Shown one piece after another: positions 52,779-61,564 of a stretch of 64,000 nucleotides of DNA (positions are counted from its first letter, which is position 1; every line of letters begins with the position of its first letter). The notes under the pieces were generated by a model. It was given only the letters and a program-made list of their open reading frames with translations, did no database searches and had not been told where the DNA came from. Both the position numbers and the translations under genes were made by a program. Source of the stretch: JBBQWZ01 sp038210135 (GTDB lineage: Bacteria > Acidobacteriota > Terriglobia > Bryobacterales > Bryobacteraceae); NCBI GenBank assembly GCA_038210135.1, contig JBBQWZ010000033.1:1-64000 (forward strand), read 5' to 3'.

Positions 52779-53480
52779 TTAGAGGCCAGCTGGAGCGCGG
52801 GGGACAGCGGCGCGAGATTTCTCAAGCCTTCGCAGGCGCACGCTGCCGGCAAAGATCAGTGAAAAGCCCAAAATACTCATCACCAGCGGCGTGGGCTCCG
52901 GAACCGGCTGATCCGGAAGTTCGAGCTGGATCTCCAGACTTACATTTCCACTATTGTCGGCAAAGAACGAATCGAATACGCCGACGGCTAGAAAATGCGC
53001 TCCGTCCGGCACCAGCGCCATAAGAATAGCGGAGCGGTAGATTCGAAAATCCGGCGGACCGCCGTCGGTCGGCAACTGGTCATAAAAGGTCCGCGGGTAC
53101 GCGCTTTCGACCGGACTGATCGGTGCAATGGCGCCCGGCAGCGGATTGATTGCTCCGCGGACGAAGATCGAATTGACGTCAAATGAGGCCACGAATCCTT
53201 CCGTGGGTACCGACGGGCACCCATTCTCGAGAAGGATGTAGCACATCGATCCCACGGCGCGCAGATCCAGGCGATAACCAGTCAGAGTTGGCCCAAGGTG
53301 ATTGGTTTGCGCCAGCTTATCGAGGTCAATAAAGATGGGACCCATGGGATTGTCGGGATGCATGGGCGCGATATTGGCGAACAATATACTGCTTCTAGGG
53401 TCAACGGCGAAGCTTCCTAAGCCGATTGTGCTTCCATTCATCGAGGAAACGAGGAGACCCAAAATAAGAAAATTCTTCAA
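52779..53480 (-). CDS. PEP-CTERM sorted exported protein
   Basis: 233 residues: signal peptide (MKNFLILGLLVSSMNGST), a beta-rich body, and a C-terminal sorting signal VPEPTPLVMSILGFSLIFAG followed by the basic tail RLRRLEKSR. PEP-CTERM proteins are handled by an exosortase and associated with extracellular matrix; no exosortase gene is in the window. Starts at TTG 53480 with AGAGGATC upstream. Confidence 0.9.
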   Translation of the reverse strand: MKNFLILGLLVSSMNGSTIGLGSFAVDPRSSILFANIAPMHPDNPMGPIFIDLDKLAQTNHLGPTLTGYRLDLRAVGSMCYILLENGCPSVPTEGFVASFDVNSIFVRGAINPLPGAIAPISPVESAYPRTFYDQLPTDGGPPDFRIYRSAILMALVPDGAHFLAVGVFDSFFADNSGNVSLEIQLELPDQPVPEPTPLVMSILGFSLIFAGSVRLRRLEKSRAAVPRAPAGL

Positions 53481-53599
53481 TTTGATCCTCTTTAAGTAGG
53501 CGTACTGAGGTCCCGCCTAATACCTACTTAGTGTAGGAATCGAACTTGCGGAAGTCCCTCACCCATCGGTACCAGTCAGTACTTCTGGGGTATCCAAAA

Positions 53600-53622
53600 G
53601 TCCTAGTTCATAAAACTAGGAC
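53600..53622. other. Perfect 9-bp hairpin
   Basis: GTCCTAGTT (53600-53608) and AACTAGGAC (53614-53622) around loop CATAA, in the gap upstream of the padR operon. No T-run. Function unknown. Confidence 0.5.
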
Positions 53623-53736
53623 CTGGATCGAAAGTCATCAAGCGGAACGGCGACCGCAGTCTCAGCGCTTTCGCCCGGGTAAACATTCTCTTCCGAGTCG
53701 GCGTAGCGCTTTGTCGAGCAACGTTGCTTTCTGTAT

Positions 53737-53780
53737 TTGACAAATCGGAGCATCCGCCGTATCCTATGCATAGGAATACG
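53737..53780 (+). promoter_or_regulatory. Strong promoter overlapped by PadR-type operator
   Basis: TTGACA (53737-53742), a 17-bp spacer and TATCCT (53760-53765). The -10 box overlaps an almost perfect inverted repeat at 53758-53780 with core CCTATGCATAGG and arms CGTAT/ATACG. It lies just before the PadR gene at 53790, implying autorepression. Confidence 0.8.
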
Positions 53781-53789
53781 AGGTATGCA

Positions 53790-54101
53790 ATGAACTTCAA
53801 AGGAACCCTCCCAACTCTGATCCTCGAAGCCCTCGCGCAGCAGCCCAACCACGGCTACCGCATCGCCCAGCAGATCAAGGAACGCTCCCAGGGCGTATTG
53901 AATTTCAAGGAAGGCACCCTCTACCCCGCGCTCCACAGGCTCGAAAACGAAGGGCATGTCGAATCCCACGAGGACATCGAGAACGGTCGCCCGCGGCGGT
54001 ACTACCGCATCACCCGGTCCGGCCGCAAAACCCTTACAAAGGACCGCGCGGAGTGGCTTCAACTTTCACAGGCCGTGACGACAATTCTCGGGGAGGCATA
54101 A
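53790..54101 (+). CDS. PadR family transcriptional regulator
   Basis: 103 residues with the PadR winged helix: TLPTLILEALAQQPNHGYRIAQQI, EGTLYPALHRLENEGHVES and RPRRYYRITRSGRK. The ATG at 53790 is right after GAGGT and gives the usual N-terminus. It is followed four bases later by a membrane protein of the sort that PadR commonly controls. A promoter and palindrome at 53737-53780 suggest self-repression. Confidence 0.93.
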   Translation: MNFKGTLPTLILEALAQQPNHGYRIAQQIKERSQGVLNFKEGTLYPALHRLENEGHVESHEDIENGRPRRYYRITRSGRKTLTKDRAEWLQLSQAVTTILGEA

Positions 54102-54104
54102 GCG

Positions 54105-54737
54105 ATGTCCGCATTCGATTGTTGGCTAAGAGAAGCAACGCGGCGTCTGTCGAAGGATTCCGCCGCCACCGTACGCAGCGAAATTCGCGATCACTACGAA
54201 TCGGCGCTCGAAGCCGCGCGGACCGGCTGCCGCCCAGCCTCGGAAGCCGAGCGCGTAGCGATAGCCGCCCTCGGCGATCCAGCCGCCGCAAACCGCGAGT
54301 ATCGCCGCGTCCTCCTGACCTCGTTTGAGGCCGGGGCGCTTCGTGAAGGCAACGCGGAAGCCCGAGTCTTTTGCTCCCCGTACATTAAATGGCCGATTCG
54401 CGCAATCCCCGTGGCCCTTGTGATCGCAGCCGTGGCGATCTTCTTCAACGGAGCATGGGCACTCGCCTCGGACCTGTTCGCCGGTGGAATCGCCATCGGG
54501 TTTCTGTTCGTCGCGCCATTCTTCCCGGTCTATACCCCCGCCCGGGGCCGCGCCTTCCGTGTCTTGAAATGGATCGTCGTTTTGGCAACGATCGCGTTGG
54601 TCTTCCGCGCAGGCGATCGCAACTGGATCTGGCTGCTCCCCTCGTGTCTATGGCCAATGATCTGGACCGAATGGACTCGCATGTCCATTCGCCGCAAACT
54701 CCCCGTCGCCCGCTGGCCCAAGCAGTTGTACCTCTAA
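54105..54737 (+). CDS. PadR-associated membrane protein with N-terminal HAAS-like domain
   Basis: 210 residues. The first ~70 residues are soluble and helical (RRLSKDSAATVRSEIRDHYESAL) as in HAAS-type domains. Four hydrophobic helices follow, from about residue 98 (IPVALVIAAVAIFF). The gene starts four bases after padR. Function is not known. Confidence 0.75.
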   Translation: MSAFDCWLREATRRLSKDSAATVRSEIRDHYESALEAARTGCRPASEAERVAIAALGDPAAANREYRRVLLTSFEAGALREGNAEARVFCSPYIKWPIRAIPVALVIAAVAIFFNGAWALASDLFAGGIAIGFLFVAPFFPVYTPARGRAFRVLKWIVVLATIALVFRAGDRNWIWLLPSCLWPMIWTEWTRMSIRRKLPVARWPKQLYL

Positions 54738-55049
54738 CTGGACAGCCGATCCTCCAAGGCGCGCCCAGTTTGCCCGTCACGGGTAAGGTCGCTCTTGCTA
54801 ACTCCGGGGCGGAAACGGTGCCACCGTCCGCACTGAACCGCGACCGTGAGAAGGGAAGGGAGAAGGATAGCCAGAATCGACGGAGTCGTTTTCGAGCCGA
54901 GAAGAACATGCGTCCAATACATAGAGACGTGAGTTTCTTTTTAAGTTCCTTTTCGGACCCCACCCGTTCCCAGCGAGGACGGCATCCAGTTGTAACCCGA
55001 GTTTCCTGCAATCCTATCCGGCGAAGTACGAAGATCTAAATGACTCACG
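54738..55049. other. Gap with a degenerate family A repeat
   Basis: About 310 bp without a gene I can support. At 54831-54856 the sequence TGAACCGCGACCGTGAG inside it is an inverted, decayed form of the repeat at 5320. Confidence 0.5.
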
Positions 55050-55243
55050 ATGGCCACTCGAACGTGCCGAGAATGCCGGACGATTAGCGAAAGTACGGCG
55101 AAACGGTGCGAAGCCTGCGGCTACAGCTCGCCCCACGCCAAACTCCCTTGCGGTCCTCGTTCTCCCTGTGGAGGCTCGCCTCGACTGTCCTGATGATCGC
55201 GACCGTCTTGTTCATTGGCGTCGGGCTTTCTTCCTGGCGTTAA
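55050..55243 (+). pseudogene. Frameshifted small zinc-ribbon membrane protein
   Basis: From ATG 55050 the frame reads a zinc ribbon (RTCRECRTISESTAKRCEAC, then GYSSP) and stops at 55191 after 47 codons. The frame shifted by one base gives a membrane helix (LASTVLMIATVLFIGVGLSS, then WR) ending at TAA 55241. Adding one C in the CCCC run near 55132 would join both into one 65-residue protein. Either a real frameshift or a sequence error. Confidence 0.6.
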
Positions 55244-55288
55244 AGCTCGCCTTGCCAGGACACGATACGATGGGAAGACTGGAGAATC

Positions 55289-55480
55289 ATGAACGACCGA
55301 ATCGATTTTGAAATTGACTGTCCGAATAATCACAATCAGACGGTCACTTTCAGCCGCGAAGAATTCGAGCACGAACTGAAATCCGGCGCGCTCGTGTTCC
55401 ATTGCAATACCTGCGATACCAACTGGTCTCCAACGACCGAGGAAATCAAGGAATTCCGCCGCAAGTTTCCTAAGGAGTAG
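55289..55480 (+). CDS. Small zinc-binding-like protein
   Basis: 63 residues: a CP pair near the start (FEIDCPNNHNQ) and a C-x2-C (HCNTCDTNW) later, with a charged end (EEIKEFRRKFPKE). A small treble-clef or ribbon fold is likely. GGAG lies before the ATG. Function unknown. Confidence 0.7.
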   Translation: MNDRIDFEIDCPNNHNQTVTFSREEFEHELKSGALVFHCNTCDTNWSPTTEEIKEFRRKFPKE

Positions 55481-55510
55481 GATCCTACAACCGGGCTCCG
55501 CAGGCTCCTC

Positions 55511-55945
55511 ATGCTGGTTCTGATCAACCTGGCCGCGACCCTGTTCATGACCGGGCTGGTTTGGTTTGTGCAAGTCGTCCACTATCCGCTGTATAGCCGT
55601 GTTCCACCGGCGGGCTTCGTGGCATACCAGACTGCGCACACTCGCGTGACGACCTGGGTGGTCGGATTGCCGATGCTGATCGAATTGGCAACCTCGATCT
55701 TGCTGCTGGTCGATCCGCCAACGCCAGTTTCTTCAATGGCGCTGTGGCTCGGTCTGGCCCTCACCGGACTGATCTGGGCCTCGACCGCGGCGGTGCAGAT
55801 TCCGTTGCATGATGTGCTGACGGCGGGCTACGACGGCCCAACCCAACGGAAGCTCGTGCGATCGAACTGGGTCCGAACCATCGCGTGGTCGATCCGCAGC
55901 GGGCTGATGCTGTGGATTGCATCCCGGCTTCCAGGGCCGCGATAG
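55511..55945 (+). CDS. Four-helix membrane protein
   Basis: 144 residues with four hydrophobic helices. The phrase VWFVQVVHYPLYSRVP near the first helix and the late TIAWSIRSGLMLWI are typical of small DUF1772-like membrane proteins, but I cannot assign a family firmly. It follows the 55289 gene by 30 bp. Confidence 0.7.
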   Translation: MLVLINLAATLFMTGLVWFVQVVHYPLYSRVPPAGFVAYQTAHTRVTTWVVGLPMLIELATSILLLVDPPTPVSSMALWLGLALTGLIWASTAAVQIPLHDVLTAGYDGPTQRKLVRSNWVRTIAWSIRSGLMLWIASRLPGPR

Positions 55946-55947
55946 CC

Positions 55948-57222
55948 TTAGCGTTGGTCGCTGCCGGAGGTGGCGGGGGCTCGGCGGCCGGGCGCTTTGT
56001 CGGCGTCGACTACGACAGAGAAATAGCCCATCATCATTTCCTCGAACGTCTGCTCGCCCCAGTGAACTTCCTTGGTCGGATCCGGATTATACGGATTCGC
56101 GGCGGAGTTGTCGAACTTGGCGATGACTTCGATCTTGGTGCCTTTGAGCAGGCGCATGGGCTTCGCGAGGTAGTAGGTAAGCTGCCAATTGAAATCGTAC
56201 TTCGGCACGCTGAGGATCGTTTCGACTTCGCCGGTTGGATGCGTGACGCGGTATTCGAAAGACTTTCCGCGAACGTGGGCGTGGGGCATCATGCTGATCA
56301 GGTCGCAATCGTATTGGAGCGTCTGGCTGCCGACGACCTTGTAATCGGCGTCGCCCGGCGGGATGGCAATGCGGAAGGAGGCGGCGTTTCCGCCGATGAC
56401 CTGATACTTCGGCGGCTCCTTAGCGAAGATCAGACCGATTTTGGTTCTGTCGGTGGAGGGTTTTCCGTTCGCGGTGTAGTGTAGTTGGAAAACGATATCC
56501 GCGCCGGCTTTCAAGAGGACGGCACGATGGGGAGTGTCGGCGGAGGGCAGGGCCTGTCCGGGAACGTAGCCCGCGAGTCCGCCCGCGAGGGCCTGTCCGG
56601 CGCGCGCGCCTTTGGCGGGAACGAAAATCTGGCCGGGTTCCATCTCAGACATCCACTGCGAACCGGGTTCGCGGATGGAGGTGATGACGTGGTGCATGGT
56701 TGCCTTATCGCCCGGGCGAACTTCGGTGGCGACCACCCAGCGGTCTTCCGTGAGATTGGTTTTGAGGATGACGTACTGGTAGGGGATCACGCCGGACGCG
56801 GGGATCGCGAAGGCGTTTGGCATTTCGATGACGAGGTCGGGCTTGCCGATGGTCCAGCCTTCGACGAAGGCGCGTGGTGCGGGCGCGTCTTTGGGATTGC
56901 CTTCGGGTGCTCCGGCGTCGGCCCAGGAGACGAGCGTATCGACTTCGTTTTTCGAAAGGCTGCGGTCGTTCGAGAACTTGCCGTAATGCGGATCGGCGAA
57001 CCAGGGCGGCATCTTTTTGGTGAGCACGGCCTGCTTGATCGACTTGGCCCAAGGACGCGTGTCCTTATAGGTGAGCATCGTGAAGGGGACGGCTTCGCCC
57101 GTGCGATGGCATTCCTGGCAGCGCTGTTGGAGAATCGGCAGCACTTCCTTATTGAAAGTCGGAGCCGGCGCGGCGTACGCGCAGACGGAGGCGGAGAGCA
57201 GAGCCAGGGCGGGGAGTCGCAT
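55948..57222 (-). CDS. Secreted cytochrome c / copper monooxygenase-like protein (copy 2)
   Basis: Paralogue of the gene at 3043. Signal peptide (MRLPALALLSASVCAYA), heme site CQECHRTGEAVPF (about 35), FQLHYTANGKPSTDRTKIGL, the histidine pair in MPHAHVRGKSFEYR and the methionine-rich EEMMMGYFSVVV. 424 residues, slightly longer than copy 1 because of an insert around AGQALAGGLAGYVPGQ. Start 57222 follows from the leader; the ATG at 57291 adds 23 residues. Substrate unknown. Confidence 0.75.
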   Translation of the reverse strand: MRLPALALLSASVCAYAAPAPTFNKEVLPILQQRCQECHRTGEAVPFTMLTYKDTRPWAKSIKQAVLTKKMPPWFADPHYGKFSNDRSLSKNEVDTLVSWADAGAPEGNPKDAPAPRAFVEGWTIGKPDLVIEMPNAFAIPASGVIPYQYVILKTNLTEDRWVVATEVRPGDKATMHHVITSIREPGSQWMSEMEPGQIFVPAKGARAGQALAGGLAGYVPGQALPSADTPHRAVLLKAGADIVFQLHYTANGKPSTDRTKIGLIFAKEPPKYQVIGGNAASFRIAIPPGDADYKVVGSQTLQYDCDLISMMPHAHVRGKSFEYRVTHPTGEVETILSVPKYDFNWQLTYYLAKPMRLLKGTKIEVIAKFDNSAANPYNPDPTKEVHWGEQTFEEMMMGYFSVVVDADKAPGRRAPATSGSDQR

Positions 57223-57337
57223 GGTGGACCCTACGTTTAACACGTTCGCGCGCGCGGGTAAAGGGTGCGTGTAGTGGGAATCGCGAGGCAAGCGCAGCGG
57301 CCGCTACTCCTGCCTCGCGTTGGTTATTAGGGTGAGA

Positions 57338-57766
57338 TTAGAACGAGCCGACTACGATGGCCGCTCCGGCGTTGGCGACGGTGACGACGTCTCCTTTTTG
57401 TACGGCAGGGACGGCAGCGCCGTGTTCGGATTCGAGTTCGAGTTCGCCCGCGCCGAGTTTGAGCGTGATGTGCCCGATGGCGGTGGCAACTCCGGCGTGC
57501 GTCAGAGTGACATCGAGAACTGTAGCATCGGCTAGATTCACATTCTCCACTTCGACGTTGAGGCGCGTCCGGGAGGTTTGCGAACGGAAGTCCGCGCTTC
57601 CCTCCGGCGTTTTGCCGGCGATCGCCGCGCCGCTGAGGCGTGCTTTCAGGCGGGTTTCACTATCTTTCGCAACCAATTGACCTGCGCCCGCGAGGGCCAC
57701 GACGGCGAGCAATCCCAGTGCCGCGCCGGCGAAACGCCTCTTTTGAGCATCAAATATAGCTTTCAT
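57338..57766 (-). CDS. Hypothetical exported protein
   Basis: 142 residues. Signal peptide with a basic front (MKAIFDAQKRRFAGAALG), then a small beta-rich domain (TRLNVEVENVNLADATVLDV, ITLKLGAGELELESEHG). No cysteine, no family recognised. The end KGDVVTVANAGAAIVVGSF suggests a compact sandwich. Confidence 0.65.
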   Translation of the reverse strand: MKAIFDAQKRRFAGAALGLLAVVALAGAGQLVAKDSETRLKARLSGAAIAGKTPEGSADFRSQTSRTRLNVEVENVNLADATVLDVTLTHAGVATAIGHITLKLGAGELELESEHGAAVPAVQKGDVVTVANAGAAIVVGSF

Positions 57767-57847
57767 GGATACTTTCTCCTAACCATTGAGTTCACCTTCC
57801 GACTACGAGGTGCTGCTGGTTAGGAGTGGATCCGCGGGGCGCTGGAA

Positions 57848-57893
57848 CAGAAAAATGGCCTTTCGACCGCGTCAGGTTGTCGACCATTTTCTG
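57848..57893 (-). terminator. Intrinsic terminator of the DUF669-like gene
   Basis: CAGAAAAATGG (57848) pairs with CCATTTTCTG (57884-57893), with an inner GACC/GGT stem. On the minus strand the right arm ends in a T-rich run, fitting termination of the leftward gene that ends at 57900. Confidence 0.65.
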
Positions 57894-57899
57894 TGCCGA

Positions 57900-58331
57900 T
57901 TAGAACGGCAAATCGTCGTCGGTTAGTTCGGGCGACGAGACACCTGGTTCGACGCGGCGATTGAAATAGATGCTCGTGTCGTTATTTCGGGTGGTCTTCG
58001 TGATTTCGATGTCGATATCGATCATGCGGTGGAGTTGGCCGTTGAGCTCTGACATTTTATGAAGAGTGAGGCCGCAGGTTTCAAGATCCTGGCGAACCCA
58101 GGTGAGCGTCTTTTCGGTGATAGCGCGTCGCTTTTTGAGGAAGCCGCCTTCGGCTTCCGGCGAAAGGATGCGGAGATCCCAGACGAGCATGGGATTTCCG
58201 GCCTTGGAGCGGAGGAGGGAAACGTCCGCGATGCGCGCGGTATAGGTCCCGTCGGGGACTTCGCCGGCGAGCGTGGGCGCGGTCTCAAAGGCGGTATCGA
58301 ATTCCTGGAGGTCGATGCTGGTGTCAATCAT
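57900..58331 (-). CDS. DUF669-like protein with SSB-style C-terminal tail
   Basis: 143 residues. VPDGTYTARIADVSLLRSKA and GNPMLVWDLRILS are typical of phage-type DUF669 proteins, thought to bind single-stranded DNA. The last six residues are DDDLPF, like the tail through which SSB recruits repair and replication proteins. No phage genes are next to it. A terminator follows at 57848. Confidence 0.7.
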   Translation of the reverse strand: MIDTSIDLQEFDTAFETAPTLAGEVPDGTYTARIADVSLLRSKAGNPMLVWDLRILSPEAEGGFLKKRRAITEKTLTWVRQDLETCGLTLHKMSELNGQLHRMIDIDIEITKTTRNNDTSIYFNRRVEPGVSSPELTDDDLPF

Positions 58332-58433
58332 AAGACTCGCTAGAGGAGTTCCGATGAGGGTGAAAAATTCTCAGGCGAAGTTGTTGGGCGAAATGCTGAA
58401 CCTTTTCTTTTCGGCTGTCGTATCCTGTACTTC

Positions 58434-59183
58434 ATGCGCAAAATCCCTGTTGCTCGCGCCTTTGGTGGTGTTCTGGCTCTCGGCGGAATGCTGATGGCGG
58501 AAGTCGATCCTCGGTTGACGATCCATACGTACGTTCGCGAAGATATTTTCGCCGGGTTCATGGCGAACGATATGGATCGTTTCGCGCGCGGCGAGAAGAA
58601 GCTCGAACAAATGCTGGTCGAGCGTCCGGCGGACAAGAGCACGACGCTGGCTTGGTTAGGCGGCGCGAGCCTGTATCGCGCGGCGCTGGCGAATCAAGCC
58701 AAGCAGCCGGAGGAATGCGAGCGGTTGTATGAGAAAGCGATGGCGATGTTTGGGGAGGCGCAGAAAGCGAATCCGCGAGATGGCGGGATGTACGCGGTGA
58801 TGGGCGGGACGCTGGTGCTGTTCGCCGATAAGTTGCCGGCCGAATATCGCGCGGGCTTGTGGACGAAGGCATACCAGAGTTATCAGGCGATGGGACAGGG
58901 CCAGATGTCGGCCCTGGCGATGCTACCTCTGCATCTGAAAGGCGAGTTGCTCGCAGGGTTGGCGCAGACGGCGCAAAGAACGGGCCACGAAAAAGAGCTC
59001 GCGGAGTATCTGGACAAGATGACGTCGACGATGCCGGGCACGCCGTATGCATCGCGCGCGCAGCGCTGGAAAGACGATCCTTCGGTTGCGGCGCGGACGA
59101 GTCTGGTGTGCCAGTCGTGCCATGAAGAAGGCCGATTGGAACCTCGGATGGCGTCGTTAGCGAAGGAATCGGCGGCGAAGTAA
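58434..59183 (+). CDS. Exported helical-repeat protein with C-terminal CXXCH
   Basis: 249 residues: signal peptide-like leader (ARAFGGVLALGGMLMAE), a helical TPR-like body (LAWLGGASLYRAALANQAK, EKAMAMFGEAQKANPRDG), and a single heme-type motif CQSCHEEGRLEP near residue 226. One CXXCH can bind one heme c, but a distal ligand is not obvious, so a structural or zinc role is possible. It is convergent with glgB, 12 bp apart. Confidence 0.7.
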   Translation: MRKIPVARAFGGVLALGGMLMAEVDPRLTIHTYVREDIFAGFMANDMDRFARGEKKLEQMLVERPADKSTTLAWLGGASLYRAALANQAKQPEECERLYEKAMAMFGEAQKANPRDGGMYAVMGGTLVLFADKLPAEYRAGLWTKAYQSYQAMGQGQMSALAMLPLHLKGELLAGLAQTAQRTGHEKELAEYLDKMTSTMPGTPYASRAQRWKDDPSVAARTSLVCQSCHEEGRLEPRMASLAKESAAK

Positions 59184-59195
59184 GTGCTCAACGCT

Positions 59196-61553
59196 TTAGA
59201 TTGTTTCGGGCTCGGCGGCTTCATCGGCGGCTGGTTCGGCGATCGCTTCCGATTCCGCGGGCTCGCATAAAGCTGGCGCCCGGCGAGGCTTGAGAACGAT
59301 GACGGCGAGCGGCGGCAGCGTCACGTGGATGCGCGCCGGGCGGTTGTGGAGCGAGATGGGCTCGGCTTCGACTCCGCCGTAGTTGCCGACGTTCGAACCA
59401 CCGAAGCCGGACCAATCGGAGTTGAAGATTTCGTCGTAGGGGCCGAATTCCGGCACGCCAATTCCATAGACGTGGCGCACCACTGGCGTGAAGTTGCAGA
59501 CGAAAACCAGATAGTCTTTGCGATCCGCGGCGAAGCGCAGGAACGAGATGACCGACTCTTCGGAGTCGCGAAAATCGATCCACTCAAAGCCAGTGAAACT
59601 CGAATCCACCTGATACATGGCGGGCTGCGAGCGGTAGAGATGATTCAACTGCTTGACGAAGTCCTGCAGCTTGCGATGGTAGTCGTAATCGAGCAAGTGC
59701 CAGGGCAGGCTGACTTCGTTGTTCCATTCGTCGGGCTGGCCGAAGTCCTGACCCATGAAGAGCAGCTTCTTGCCGGGGTGGCCCCACATGTAGGCGAGGA
59801 AGGTCCGCGTGTTGGCGAAGCGCTGCCATTCGTCGCCGGGCATCTTGCCGAGAAGCGAACGTTTGAGATGGACGACCTCGTCATGGGAAACGGGAAGCAC
59901 GAAGTTTTCCGTGAACGCGTACAACATCGAAAACGTGATGTTGTTCTGATGGAATTTGCGGTAGACCGGATCCTGCCTGAAGTAGTCGAACATGTCGTGC
60001 ATCCAGCCCATGTTCCACTTCATGGTGAACCCGAGTCCGTTCAGATAGACGGGTCGCGTGGTGCCCTGCCACGAGGTCGATTCCTCGGCGATGGTGACGA
60101 CGCCGGCGTGACGGTGAACCAGTTCGTTGAACTTCTTGATGAACTCGATGGCGGCGATATTTTCGCGTCCGCCGTATTGATTCGGAATCCAGTCGCCGGG
60201 CTCGCGCGAGTAATCGAGATAGAGCATGGACGCGACGGCGTCCACGCGCAAGCCGTCCACATGATAGTGCTTGATCCAGAAGAGCGCGTTCGAGATGAGG
60301 AATTCCTTGACCTCATTGCGGCCGAAGTTGAAGATGAGCGTGCCCCAGTCGCGATGCTCGCCCTGACGCGGATCGGCGTGTTCGTAGCAGGCGGTTCCGT
60401 CGAAGGTGGCGAGGGCCCAGATGTCTTTGGGGAAATGCGCGGGCACCCAGTCGATGAGGATTCCGATGCCGGCCTGGTGGGCTTTGTCGACGAGGTAGCG
60501 GAAGTCGTTGGGCGTTCCGAAGCGGGCGGTGGGCGCGTAATATCCGGTGACCTGATAGCCCCACGAGCCGGAGAATGGATGCTCGGCGACGGGGAGCATT
60601 TCAAGGTGCGTGTAGCCCTGATGGACGACGTATTCGACAAGGCGGTCCGCCATCTCAAGGTAGGTGAGTGGCAGATTGTCGGGTCCGCGAAGCCAGCTTT
60701 CGAGGTGGACTTCGTAGATGGAAACGGCTTCGGTCTGGTAATTGGTTTTGGCGCGCTTGGCGATCCACTCGGCGTCCTGCCAATCGTACCCGGTCCAATC
60801 GAAAACGATGGAGGCGGAGCGCGGCGGGATTTCGGTGCGGAAGGCGTAGGGATCGCACTTCTGCTGCACGAAGCCGAGCTTGGCGCGCACCGCGTATTTG
60901 TAGTGCAGGCCTTCGACGGCTTCGGGCAGGAAGAATTCCCAGATGCCGCCGTCGCGCTTTCTCATCGGATGGCGGCGTTCGTCCCACTGGTTGAAATCGC
61001 CGACGACGCTGACGTTTTCGGCGTTCGGCGCCCACACCGCGAAGCGTACTCCCTCTACAGATTCGCTTGTCGTCAGGTGCGCTCCGAGGGTCCGGTAGCT
61101 TTCAAAATGCGTGCCCTCGCCGTGCAGATGGAGATCGAAGCTTGAGAGCTGCGGCGGAAAGCGATAGGGATCTTCGATGTCGAAAGCGGAGCCGTCGTGG
61201 ACCACACGGAGGACGTAGGGCGCGGGGTCGCCTTCGAGAACGGCGACGAAGAATCCGCCCTCATGACGACGCGTCATCGGATAGGCGTGACTGCGGATAA
61301 CGACGGCGGCCTGGGTGGCTTGCGGCAGAAAGGCGCGGACTTCCCAGGCGGCGAGCTCGGATTCCTCGGAGGCGGCGAAATGAGGTCCGAGGACGGCGAA
61401 GGAATCGGTGTGCCAGCCCCCGACAATGGCGTCCATATCGTTCAAGGTCAGCGGCGATGGCGTGACGACGACAGTCCCCATTCGTTCGGGTTCGCAAGGC
61501 GGGGAACCGGCGTGTTTCTCGGCTTCGTCGGAGTGGAGCGGATCGGGGCCCAT
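59196..61553 (-). CDS. glgB: 1,4-alpha-glucan branching enzyme
   Basis: Makes the alpha-1,6 branches of glycogen. The two N-terminal sandwich domains (first GGWHTDSFAVLGPH, second GVRFAVWAPNAENVSVVGDF) precede a GH13 barrel with the catalytic regions DWVPAHFPKD, GLRVDAVASMLYLD (nucleophile), EEST (acid/base) and LPVSHDEVVH. 785 residues as drawn; the extra N-terminus before MGTVVVTPSPLTLND (61481) and an acidic C-terminal tail (AEPAADEAAEPE) explain the excess over E. coli. It would use glucose units made available by pgm. Confidence 0.95.
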   Translation of the reverse strand: MGPDPLHSDEAEKHAGSPPCEPERMGTVVVTPSPLTLNDMDAIVGGWHTDSFAVLGPHFAASEESELAAWEVRAFLPQATQAAVVIRSHAYPMTRRHEGGFFVAVLEGDPAPYVLRVVHDGSAFDIEDPYRFPPQLSSFDLHLHGEGTHFESYRTLGAHLTTSESVEGVRFAVWAPNAENVSVVGDFNQWDERRHPMRKRDGGIWEFFLPEAVEGLHYKYAVRAKLGFVQQKCDPYAFRTEIPPRSASIVFDWTGYDWQDAEWIAKRAKTNYQTEAVSIYEVHLESWLRGPDNLPLTYLEMADRLVEYVVHQGYTHLEMLPVAEHPFSGSWGYQVTGYYAPTARFGTPNDFRYLVDKAHQAGIGILIDWVPAHFPKDIWALATFDGTACYEHADPRQGEHRDWGTLIFNFGRNEVKEFLISNALFWIKHYHVDGLRVDAVASMLYLDYSREPGDWIPNQYGGRENIAAIEFIKKFNELVHRHAGVVTIAEESTSWQGTTRPVYLNGLGFTMKWNMGWMHDMFDYFRQDPVYRKFHQNNITFSMLYAFTENFVLPVSHDEVVHLKRSLLGKMPGDEWQRFANTRTFLAYMWGHPGKKLLFMGQDFGQPDEWNNEVSLPWHLLDYDYHRKLQDFVKQLNHLYRSQPAMYQVDSSFTGFEWIDFRDSEESVISFLRFAADRKDYLVFVCNFTPVVRHVYGIGVPEFGPYDEIFNSDWSGFGGSNVGNYGGVEAEPISLHNRPARIHVTLPPLAVIVLKPRRAPALCEPAESEAIAEPAADEAAEPETI

Positions 61554-61564
61554 CGCCCGCTATT

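Noticed and set aside
59325..61145. Long open frame opposite glgB
   Set aside because: Antisense to a well-supported enzyme gene, no motif.
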